In this document: piece after piece, positions 10,255 to 17,200 of the stretch
How positions within the stretch are numbered: position 1 is the stretch's first letter
Layout of the letters: each line of letters starts with the position of its first letter
Assembly: GCA_016715765.1 (NCBI GenBank)
Contig: JADJZJ010000026.1
Location: 1-64,000, forward strand
Length of the DNA stretch: 64,000 nucleotides
Reading direction: 5' to 3'
From: Opitutaceae bacterium
GTDB taxonomy: Bacteria > Verrucomicrobiota > Verrucomicrobiia > Opitutales > Opitutaceae
Notes under the pieces: model-generated
The model's input: only the letters and a program-made list of their open reading frames with translations
What the model was told of the DNA's origin: nothing
The model's database searches: none
Program-made: the position numbers and the translations under genes

Positions 10255-10414
10255 CTCACCGGACAATTTCCATGAACCGCCCCAAGCCTAGCATGATCCT
10301 CGAGGCACCATGCACCGGGATCTGTTTCAACCTCGGTATGAAAAACGAAAGATTTCTCCACTCATTTGGAATATGCCGTGGCGGAGTTGCGACTTCATGG
10401 GCGTGACGACAACC

Positions 10415-10804
10415 ATGAGCAACTACGCGCAAGAACAACCGCGGATCACGTTCCGTGAAAACAAGCAAGTGCGGCAAGAACCCGGCTCTATGCGGCGCTG
10501 GTTTGAAGCCCCCGATATCGAATTGGTCGTCTGGTATGACCGCGCAGCGATCCAGACCGAGTTCCAGTTGATTTACTGGCTCCCGGACGGGGAACGGGCA
10601 CTGACCTGGCGCAAAGGTTCGGGGTTCAATCACTTCCGCGTCGATGCGGGCGACGATTCACCTTTCAAGAATCTCTCGCCCATCCTGCACGCAGATGGGG
10701 CCGTCCCATGGCCCCACTTGGAGGAGTTGTTCCGCCAGCGGGCTGGCTCGCTCGAAGCAGACTTGCGTGACCACATCCTGTCGCGACTCCAGGCGCAGAG
10801 CTAA
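10415..10804 (+). CDS. Hypothetical protein between CHAT and Deg protease genes
   Basis: Read from the ATG at 10415 (MSNYAQEQPRITF) this is 129 residues; a longer start at 10310 is open but its first 35 residues look non-native. The body is tryptophan and aromatic rich (ELVVWYDRAAIQTEFQLIYW), continues with RALTWRKGSGFNHFRVD and ends in a helix (HLEELFRQRAGSLEADLRDH). No family was recognised. It lies 160 bases after the CHAT gene and 27 bases before the Deg protease gene, so the three probably form one transcription unit. An adaptor role is a guess only. Confidence 0.6.
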   Translation: MSNYAQEQPRITFRENKQVRQEPGSMRRWFEAPDIELVVWYDRAAIQTEFQLIYWLPDGERALTWRKGSGFNHFRVDAGDDSPFKNLSPILHADGAVPWPHLEELFRQRAGSLEADLRDHILSRLQAQS

Positions 10805-10831
10805 ACCCCATCTTTCCTCATCCCCGAAAAC

Positions 10832-12436
10832 ATGAAATCAACGCCACGTTTCTCCACCGCATTCTCCTGCCTGCTCCTGGCCGCCGCCTTCGCCATCCCC
10901 GGCATCGTCAGCCGGGCCGCTGCGGCCGATGCCGGAGCGGCCAATCCAGAACCAACGGTCAAGCCGAACCTCCCGGTTTCTGCCGCCACCACGTCCACCC
11001 CCGTCGAGAACTCGGTCGTGAAGGTTTTCTCGACGATGCGTTACCCCGACCTAGCGAAGCCGTGGACAAAGCAGGCGCCCACGGAAGTCAGCGGGACGGG
11101 GATGATCATCGAGGGGAAACGCATCCTGACCAATGCCCACGTCGTGCGCTACGCCAGCCAGGTGCAGGTGCAGCCCAACCAGTCCGGCGACAAGATTTCA
11201 GCCACCGTCGAAGCCATCGCCTACGGCATCGACCTGGCCGTGCTCAAGCTTGACGACGAATCGCTGTTTGACACCCGACCCCCGCTGACGCGGGCCAGCA
11301 CCGTGCCCGACGTCAAGGATACCGTCATGGCCTACGGCTACCCGACCGGCGGCACCAGCCTCTCAATCACCAAGGGCATCGTCTCCCGCATTGAGTTCGC
11401 CAGTTACACTTACCCCGTGTCTGGGTTGCTCATCCAGATCGATGCCGCCATCAATCCCGGCAACAGCGGTGGGCCCGCCATGGTCGGCGACAAAGTGATT
11501 GGGCTCGCCTTCAGCATCCTCGGCAGAACCCAGAACATCGGCTACATCATTCCCTGCGAGGAGATCGAGGTGTTTCTCCGGGATGTCGCCGATCACAAAT
11601 ACGACGGGAAACCCGCGATGTTCGACGAACTGCAGACCTTCCAAAACCCTGCGCTCCATCCGTTCCTCAAACTCGACCACTCGGTCGAAGGCATGGTCGT
11701 GCACACTCCCGACAGCACCGATCCGGCCTACCCCTTGAAGGAATGGGATCTCATCACCAAGATCGGCGACACGCGGGTGGATAACGAGGGAATGATCAAG
11801 CTGTCGGCCAACCTGCGCATCCGGTTTCAATACTTGATCCCCAAAGTGGCGAAGGACGGAAAGGCACCCCTCACGGTCGTGCGAGGAGGGAAGGAAATCC
11901 TGGTCGATCTGCCGGTCTCCCCCACGCGGCCAAGGCTGATCGACAACCTGCAGGGCGCCTACCCGGCCTACTTCATCTACGGCCCCATCGTGTTTTCCCC
12001 GGCCACGGAAGAAATTATCGCCGCCATGACAACCGGGACCAACGGGCCCAGTGTGACCAACAGGCTCACCATTTATGGCAACCCCCTCATGTCGCGGCGA
12101 GGTGACAAAACTGCCTTCGAAGGAGAGCAACTGGTGGTCGTTCCGTCCCCCTTCTTTCCACACAAGCTGTCGAAAGGCTATTCCAGCCCCGCTGGACACG
12201 TGGTCAAATCGATCAATGGCATCGCCATTAAAAACCTTCGTCACCTGGTGGAAGTGCTACGCGATGCCACCGACGAATTCGTCACCATCAAATTTGCCGG
12301 TCGCGCCAGCGGCACGCTGGTCTTCCCGCGCAAGGAGATGGTCGCCGCCACCGACGAGATTCTGACCGATAATGGGGTCCGCAGCCAAGGCTCGGACGAT
12401 ATGCTCGCCATTTGGCGCGCCAAGCCAGCCCAGTAA
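10832..12436 (+). CDS. Secreted Deg/HtrA-family serine protease with PDZ-like domains
   Basis: A 534-residue protein with a signal peptide (hydrophobic residues 9-25, small residues around 28-33). The trypsin-like domain has the full triad: His103 in ILTNAHVV, Asp134 in YGIDLAVLKL and Ser212 in NPGNSGGPA. Two PDZ-like segments follow, around residues 285-370 (EWDLITKIGDTRV) and 445-500 (HVVKSINGIAIKNLRHLVEV). This layout matches the Deg9/Deg10-like branch rather than classic DegP. It would act in the periplasm or envelope, cleaving exposed substrates. It sits in the same run as the CHAT gene, opposite an ECF sigma/anti-sigma pair, so two proteases of different fold appear in one locus. Its frame is intact although its neighbours are frameshifted. 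Confidence 0.9.
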   Translation: MKSTPRFSTAFSCLLLAAAFAIPGIVSRAAAADAGAANPEPTVKPNLPVSAATTSTPVENSVVKVFSTMRYPDLAKPWTKQAPTEVSGTGMIIEGKRILTNAHVVRYASQVQVQPNQSGDKISATVEAIAYGIDLAVLKLDDESLFDTRPPLTRASTVPDVKDTVMAYGYPTGGTSLSITKGIVSRIEFASYTYPVSGLLIQIDAAINPGNSGGPAMVGDKVIGLAFSILGRTQNIGYIIPCEEIEVFLRDVADHKYDGKPAMFDELQTFQNPALHPFLKLDHSVEGMVVHTPDSTDPAYPLKEWDLITKIGDTRVDNEGMIKLSANLRIRFQYLIPKVAKDGKAPLTVVRGGKEILVDLPVSPTRPRLIDNLQGAYPAYFIYGPIVFSPATEEIIAAMTTGTNGPSVTNRLTIYGNPLMSRRGDKTAFEGEQLVVVPSPFFPHKLSKGYSSPAGHVVKSINGIAIKNLRHLVEVLRDATDEFVTIKFAGRASGTLVFPRKEMVAATDEILTDNGVRSQGSDDMLAIWRAKPAQ

Positions 12437-12702
12437 CAGGAGCAGGCGCGTCATTCTTCAAGAACGACCACCGGGTCGCCTGCTGCGGGGTACTGCCACA
12501 GCCGAGCACGATTACAGGTGCGGCGTGGCCAGTAGCACGATGAAACGCATTAACTGCGGGGCACCAACTCTTTTCGACGGCCTAATTCATCTGTACGCGT
12601 TCGGGCAATGAATAGAAATACACACCGATGCACGCCGGCGCACGTCGCGAAGGTTCCCGGGAACCAAAAGCGGAACCAAAGAGGCACGGAAAGGGCGCAA
12701 GT

Positions 12703-12777
12703 TGCATTGGGGCGGAGCGGTCCGTACTGCGGCTCATAACCTGAAGGTCGTTGGTTCAAATCCAACCCCTGCACCCA
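12703..12777 (+). tRNA. Initiator-type tRNA (CAT), degenerate 5' half; possible att site
   Basis: From about 12731 to 12777 the sequence matches the 3' half of a bacterial initiator tRNA: anticodon loop CTCATAA, variable part AAGGTC, a perfect T arm (GTTGG-TTCAAAT-CCAAC), acceptor strand CCCTGCA and an encoded CCA. The 5' half is poor. The acceptor start TGCATTG pairs at only five of seven positions, and the anticodon stem TGCGG cannot pair well with CCTGA. Either this is a 3' fragment left by an element that integrated at an intact tRNA located left of the window, or an intact tRNA damaged by sequencing errors. Confidence 0.55.
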
Positions 12778-12782
12778 ATTTC

Positions 12783-12815
12783 GCCCCTTGGACCATCTCC
12801 AAGGGGCTTTTTGTT
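12783..12815 (+). terminator. Rho-independent terminator after the tRNA-like gene
   Basis: A nine-base-pair perfect stem, CCCCTTGGA and TCCAAGGGG around a five-base loop, is followed by CTTTTTGTT. It lies six bases after the tRNA CCA end, as expected for a native tRNA terminator. Confidence 0.8.
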
Positions 12816-13025
12816 GAGGGATTTACGCAGCTCACGTCCAAAAAATAGAAAACGGCGGCAATTAGCGGATTTTAGCGGGGGTCTCCTCCAAAGTCCCCCC
12901 GCACCGGCGCATTCGTCTGGTGGACCCTAACGGCGATGCAGGGGGGATTCTGTCCTTTTGTCCGCAGTAATTTGAGCCATCCTTATGCCGGCAGCTTAAC
13001 CGTGCTTGGTGAGCGAAAATCATTC
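12816..13025. other. Gap between tRNA terminator and CHASE2-like gene
   Basis: About 210 bases with no recognisable gene. The upstream stretch 12437-12702 between the Deg protease and the tRNA-like sequence is likewise without a supported gene. Confidence 0.35.
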
Positions 13026-13830
13026 ATGAAACTCCTGCTCTTTATTATCCTCGCACTGGCGCCGTGTCTCCAGGGCAGTCCCTTCCAGGCCGTCTTCGTG
13101 ACGGACGAGGATGCGGCGAAACTAGGCGGCTTCCCCCTCCCCCGCCGTCACCTCGCCGAGGCCCTCTACGCGGCCAAACGCGCCGGGGCGCAGGCCGTGA
13201 TCCTGAAGTTCTTCCTCGACCAGCCCGGAAAGATTCCAAAAGACGACGCGGCCCTGGCGGCGGCCATCAAGGATTGCGGCCTCAAGGTCGTCCTGCAGGC
13301 CCGGCTCGACGAAACGGAAAAGAAAAGCAACCCGCTCGCCGCGAAATTCATCCGAGCGATCTGCCAGGCGCCGGAGGGCACCTTGCAACGGAAACAACGG
13401 ATGGTTGCTCCTGCCCATCCTGGCCGATGGCGCGTATGCGGTGGCCTTCATCGACGGGCTAAATCCGGTCCCCGTCGTTGAAAGGTATCGGGGCCACCCG
13501 ATGCCGTCCCTGTTCCTGGTCGCATTGGAACTGGCGCTTGGGCAGGCGTCGTGGACGCCAACCACCATGACCCTCAATGGCGTCACCCTGCCGATGCGCG
13601 GCGGCAAAATTGATATGCCCCATCCCACGAAGGACCTGTTCCGCTCCTTTTCGCTCTCGGCCCTGCTGGATGGCAAGACGGAGGGCGCACTCAAGGGAGC
13701 GATTGTAGTCATCGGCTACGACGGGCGCAATATGCACACCTTCCCGACGCCCATCGGCGCCGTCAAAGCACACCGGCTATTTTTCTACGAACTCGAACTG
13801 GCCTACGCGGCGTTTTCGAAACGCAACTGA
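13026..13830 (+). pseudogene. Secreted CHASE2-like sensory domain protein, one frameshift
   Basis: Starts at an ATG at 13026 with a clear signal peptide (MKLLLFIILALAPCLQGS). The mature part resembles the CHASE2 extracellular sensor: FPLPRRHLAEALYAAKRAGA then AVILKFFLDQPGKIPKDDAA and LAAAIKDCGLKVVLQARLD. The frame breaks near 13385 and resumes as GWLLLPILADGAYAVAFIDG through ALKGAIVVIGYDGRN to the TGA at 13828-13830. A single missing base explains the break. There is no membrane anchor or kinase domain after the sensor, so it would be a free periplasmic CHASE2 domain of about 267 residues. CHASE2 and CHAT domains often occur together in bacterial signalling genes, which fits its place 1.4 kb from the CHAT/Deg genes. 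Confidence 0.6.
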
Positions 13831-14127
13831 ACCGGGTCCGCCTTTCACCTTGCTTCATTGGCCTAAACTCCGCGTCGCGCTCGGGAATGCGAAGGGGCCA
13901 AATGACGAAGCCCACCTCCTATCATCGCCGGCAGGCATATGCGCCACCAGCGCATGGTTTATTGCACACAATCAGCGCCCCAAACCTTACCCTTGGAGCC
14001 GATCAGGCGAAAATGACTTCGTAAGTTTCGCCCTTGGTGAAATCCATCTGCGGTTTACCAAGGATTGAATAGTTCTTCTCTCGTTTTCCCAAAATAGCTT
14101 AGGGCTAAGGACATACAAAGTCACTTT
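13831..14127. other. Intergenic region upstream of the hip locus
   Basis: About 300 bases after the CHASE2-like gene with no supported gene. It becomes AT-rich from about 14060, marking the hip promoter region. Confidence 0.4.
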
Positions 14128-14147
14128 TTTACCTCTATACCGGTAAA
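14128..14147. promoter_or_regulatory. HipB-type operator 1
   Basis: A palindrome TTTACC-N8-GGTAAA. It has the same architecture as the E. coli HipB operator TATCC-N8-GGATA but a different half-site. It lies about 140 bases before hipB, in an AT-rich stretch, and shares its half-site and spacer length with the second copy 72 bases downstream. Confidence 0.7.
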
Positions 14148-14200
14148 TTTGCGTTAATTTCGTAATCTGAATCGATAATTTATAGAGTAATCACATATTT

Positions 14201-14218
14201 TTACCTTTTTGGCGGTAA
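14201..14218. promoter_or_regulatory. HipB-type operator 2
   Basis: A palindrome TTACC-N8-GGTAA, 70 bases before the hipB start. The two operator centres are 72 bp apart, close to seven helical turns, so HipB dimers could bind on one face. A possible promoter (TTGCGT at 14149 and GATAAT at 14174, with a long 19-base spacer) lies between the operators. Confidence 0.7.
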
Positions 14219-14288
14219 TATGTTGCAAAATACAATAATCCCCCATTGCTAATGAAGTTTTATAAGCTTTATTCCTTCTAAAGCAGTA

Positions 14289-14570
14289 ATGATCTCCCTC
14301 GCGCAGCTCATCCAAACCCACCGCAAGAAGGCGGGATTGGCCCAAGCCAAACTGGCAAAGCTCGCCGGCGTGGGCAAGACCGTGGTGTGGGACCTGGAAC
14401 ACGGCAAGGAGTCGGTGCAGTGGGACACCCTCCAAAAAATCTTTCGCGTTCTTAGCATTACCGTCGAATGGCGCAGCCCGATGCTGGAACGCGCGGCCGC
14501 TACGCAACTGACTCCGGCACCGGGTCTCACATTGTCGCCAACCGCACCCAAGGAGCAGCGTTCGCCATGA
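14289..14570 (+). CDS. hipB: HipB-like antitoxin, XRE-family DNA-binding protein
   Basis: A 93-residue protein with a helix-turn-helix domain at residues 4-60: LAQLIQTHRKKAGLAQAKLA, GVGKTVVWDLEHGK and LQKIFRVLSITVE. The tail after residue 65 is proline and alanine rich and probably disordered. It starts at an ATG at 14289 and its stop overlaps the start of the next gene (ATGA). HipB proteins bind the TACC-type operators in front of their own operon and repress it, and two matching palindromes are present upstream. As first gene of a three-gene hip locus it is the DNA-binding member. The frame is intact. Confidence 0.85.
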   Translation: MISLAQLIQTHRKKAGLAQAKLAKLAGVGKTVVWDLEHGKESVQWDTLQKIFRVLSITVEWRSPMLERAAATQLTPAPGLTLSPTAPKEQRSP

Positions 14571-14875
14571 AGCACGCACGCGTTTTTCAACAGGATCAAC
14601 TCGCGGGCCTGCTCGAGGCCTGCGACGACGGTTCCTATCGCTTCACCTATGCGGCGGGATTCCGCGGCGAGCCGGTGTCACTCACCATGCCGACCAGCCA
14701 GCCCGTGTGGGAATTCCCGCGCTTCCCCGCCCCGTTTGAAGGTCTCCCGCCTGAAGGCGTTCAACTCGATGCGCTGCTGCGCATCCGCAAACTTGATCGC
14801 CAGGATCTCTTCGGCCAGTTGCTCGCCGTCGGACACGATGTCGTCGGTTCACTCCGCATCGAGGCCGGCCAATGA
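14567..14875 (+). CDS. hipS: HipS-like protein (HipA N-terminal subdomain), tripartite HipBST
   Basis: A 102-residue protein corresponding only to the N-terminal subdomain of HipA kinases: HARVFQQDQLAGLLEACDDG, YRFTYAAGFRGEPVSLTMP, FPRFPAPFEGLPPEGVQLDA and LLRIRKLDRQDLFGQLLA. In the HipBST systems this subdomain is a separate gene, and HipS, not HipB, neutralises the kinase. It overlaps hipB by four bases (ATGA) and the next gene by four bases (ATGA), so all three are translationally coupled. The frame is intact and the length is normal for HipS. Confidence 0.85.
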   Translation: MKHARVFQQDQLAGLLEACDDGSYRFTYAAGFRGEPVSLTMPTSQPVWEFPRFPAPFEGLPPEGVQLDALLRIRKLDRQDLFGQLLAVGHDVVGSLRIEAGQ

Positions 14876-15594
14876 GGTGCCTGATCACGAATGAACCGTG
14901 GCACGGGCCCGGGGCGTATTCACCAGCGGGCCTGCGGAGTCTCGACCGGCGCCTCACCGCCCTGGCGCCCCTGCCCTACACGCGGGAGCAGTTGCTCGAA
15001 GAGGCCGCGGCTTCCTCCAGAATGCCGACGCCACCCGCTCCTACTTCGTGCGCCGCTTCGACCGCGCCGGCTGGGACAAGCGGCCGGTGGAGGATTTCGC
15101 GCAGTTGAGCGGGGCGAGCCGCGACACGAAATACGAGTCAAGCACCGAACGCCTGATCGAAATCATCGACCGGTTCTGCACCTTTCCCGCCCTGGAGCGC
15201 ATCAAGTTCCTCGAGCGACTCCTGTGCGCCTTCCTCACCGGCAACGAGGACACGCACCTCAAGAACTGCTCGCTCATCACACGCGATGACAAAGTGGAAC
15301 TGTCGCCAGCCTACGATCTGCTTTAATACGACGATCCCAACCGGAAGAGCCGCGAGGAACTCGCGCTGCCACTGCACGGCAAGAAATCCAATCTGAGCGC
15401 AAAAGACATCTGACAATATCTCGCCGCCGAGCGGCTTGGCCTCGCACCGGCGCTGATCGAACAGGCGAAGGCGCGCTTCGCGACGGCCCGGCCGGTTGGC
15501 CGGCCCGATCGAATGCAGCTTCCTCACCGCGGAAATGAAGATGCGGTATTTGGAATTGCTGGCGACGCGGCGTGAACGCCTCGGGCTGGCCTAA
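14872..15594 (+). pseudogene. hipT: HipT-like Ser/Thr kinase toxin, broken and internally deleted
   Basis: The gene begins properly at 14872 (MRCLITNEPWHGP ... LAPLPYTREQLLEEAAA). Near 15010 it jumps, with a frame change, straight to ADATRSYFVRRFDRAGWDK. Compared with the usual roughly 310-residue kinase, about 80-90 residues are missing, including the glycine-rich SIQG-type loop and much of the ATP-binding lobe. After PVEDFAQLSGASRDTKYESS and the catalytic-loop region GNEDTHLKNCSLIT, an in-frame TAA interrupts SPAYDLL where the family has Asn. A TGA follows at about 15411, and a last frame change gives the normal ending SFLTAEM ... RRERLGLA at a TAA at 15592-15594. A loss of this size is not a sequencing slip, so the toxin is almost certainly dead. 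Confidence 0.85.
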
Positions 15595-15655
15595 AGGTGC
15601 GCACTTTTTGGCAGCCCTTGTCAACGGACGGGCGCCACTCCACGATCCACCGCAC

Positions 15656-16402
15656 ATGGCCATCCGGCAATCATCCTGGAGGATTGAGCAGGCGCTTTAC
15701 GAAGACGATTGGCTGCTCGTCGTCGACAAGCCCGCGGGCCTGCCGACCCAACCGACACTCGACGCGCGCCGGCCCAGTGTTTTCTCAACGCTGAAGGAAT
15801 TTCTCCAGCAGCGCGATGGCGCCACCCCCTACCTCGGATTGCATCACCGGCTGGATCGCGACACCTCCGGCGTGTTACTCCTCACCAAGGACCAAAAGGC
15901 CAACGCAGGGACGGCGGCACTGTTTTCGGAGAAGACGATCCGCAAGACTTACCAGGCCCTGGCCATCGCGGGAGCAGCGTGTCCGGATTCGTGGGAGGTT
16001 AAAAATTACCTCGGCGAGATCGGCCGGGTCGGAAAGGCCGTAAAGTACGGCGCGGTGCGCAGTGGCGGCGATCCGGCGCAGACCTCGTTCCGGGTGCTGG
16101 AGCGTTTGCCAGGGGCGCTGTTGATCGAGGCCCGGCCGCACACCGGGCGCACGCACCAGATCCGGGTGCACCTGTCCGAAGGCGGACATCCGATTCTCGG
16201 CGACACCTTCTATGGCGGGCCGATGCAGCTGCCGCCGGGCCCGCGCGGCGGCATGGTACCGGTCCCGCGGGTGATGCTGCACGCGGCCGCGTTGGAGTTC
16301 CTGCATCCGGTGACTAAGGCAGAGATGCAGATTCGCAGCCCGTTGCCGGCAGATTTTGTGGCGTGCCTGCAGGCACTGGGCGGAAACCACGTAGAAACCT
16401 AG
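15656..16402 (+). CDS. RluA-family pseudouridine synthase
   Basis: A 248-residue enzyme that isomerises uridine to pseudouridine in RNA. The family signature HHRLDRDTSG is at residues 63-72, with catalytic Asp67. RPHTGRTHQIRVHL and GHPILGDTFYGG near 160-185 complete the RluA/RluD core. There is no S4 domain, so it is closer to the short RluA type, acting on 23S rRNA and/or tRNA. I place the start at MAIRQSSWRIEQ (15656). A longer frame from 15572 would overlap the end of hipT and lacks family similarity. It is the first clearly intact core gene after the accessory region. Confidence 0.9.
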   Translation: MAIRQSSWRIEQALYEDDWLLVVDKPAGLPTQPTLDARRPSVFSTLKEFLQQRDGATPYLGLHHRLDRDTSGVLLLTKDQKANAGTAALFSEKTIRKTYQALAIAGAACPDSWEVKNYLGEIGRVGKAVKYGAVRSGGDPAQTSFRVLERLPGALLIEARPHTGRTHQIRVHLSEGGHPILGDTFYGGPMQLPPGPRGGMVPVPRVMLHAAALEFLHPVTKAEMQIRSPLPADFVACLQALGGNHVET

Positions 16403-16543
16403 TGTTCCGTCAGGGAAGTTCTCTGCAAACCGGGAATTTGTGCTGCGAACTTGCCTGACGAGGCCCTTGAGCGCCGCCGCCGCAATCGAACGAAAGGCAT
16501 TTTGAACCACAGATTGCACAGATGGGCACAGATGATCACGGAT

Positions 16544-17080
16544 ATGAGCGTGAAAACCGTCGAACAACTCTGCCTCGCCTGCGGGCTGTGCTGCGACGGC
16601 ACGCTTTTCGACCACGTGCAGCTCGGACCGGATGATGACGCGAAGAAACTGAAAACGCTCGGACTGCCGGTGACGGTCTCGCGGTCCCAGCCGCCGGTGA
16701 CCCGCTTTCGCCAGCCGTGCGCGGCCTTGTGCGCGGATCGCACCTGCCGCCTCTACGCGGACCGGCCGCGGCAATGCCGCGATTTTGAGTGCGGCGTGTA
16801 CAAGGATGCCAAGGCCGGCCGGATCAGTTTCACCGCCGCGCTAAGGCAGGTCAAAAAGGCCCGGCAGCAGGCGGACAATATTCGCCGGCTCCTGCGCGCA
16901 CTGGGCGACACCGAGGAAGAACGCCCGTTGGGCGAACGCTTCCGCCGTATGCAACGGCGCATGGAATCGACCATCACCGACGAAGCGGCCAACCACACGT
17001 TCGCGGAACTGGGTCTGGCGGTGCATGCGTTCAACCTGCTGGCGCATAAAAAATTCTACACCAAGGCCGACGCCCCTTGA
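16544..17080 (+). CDS. YkgJ-family cysteine cluster protein
   Basis: A 178-residue protein with the zinc/iron-binding cysteine pattern of the YkgJ family (Pfam CxxCxxCC): LCLACGLCCDG at the N-terminus, then PCAALCADRTCRLYADRP and QCRDFECG. The C-terminal half is helical. Biochemical role is unknown for the family. I start it at MSVKTVEQLC, because the codons upstream fall in a copy of the CACAGAT-type intergenic repeat. Confidence 0.8.
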   Translation: MSVKTVEQLCLACGLCCDGTLFDHVQLGPDDDAKKLKTLGLPVTVSRSQPPVTRFRQPCAALCADRTCRLYADRPRQCRDFECGVYKDAKAGRISFTAALRQVKKARQQADNIRRLLRALGDTEEERPLGERFRRMQRRMESTITDEAANHTFAELGLAVHAFNLLAHKKFYTKADAP

Positions 17081-17087
17081 TCGAATG

Positions 17088-17161
17088 GTAGGGCGAGGCG
17101 TCCCCGCCGAGCCGGTTGGTCGTCCGCCAAGGCGCGGCTCACCGAGGACGGTTCGCCCTAC
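17088..17161. repeat. GTAG...CTAC inverted-repeat pair
   Basis: Opens GTAGGGCGAGGCGTCC and closes with GGTTCGCCCTAC; each end can fold as a hairpin. It lies between the cysteine-cluster gene and the convergent GH51 gene, so it may also act as a terminator. Confidence 0.65.
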
Positions 17162-17200
17162 CTGCTAGCTCCTGTGCCAAGCAGTCCGACGTGAATCAAC

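Noticed and set aside
12550..12774. Minus-strand frame beginning MQGLDLNQRPSGYEP
   Set aside because: This text is the well-known antisense reading of a tRNA with a CAT-type loop, so it is a by-product of the tRNA-like sequence, not a gene.
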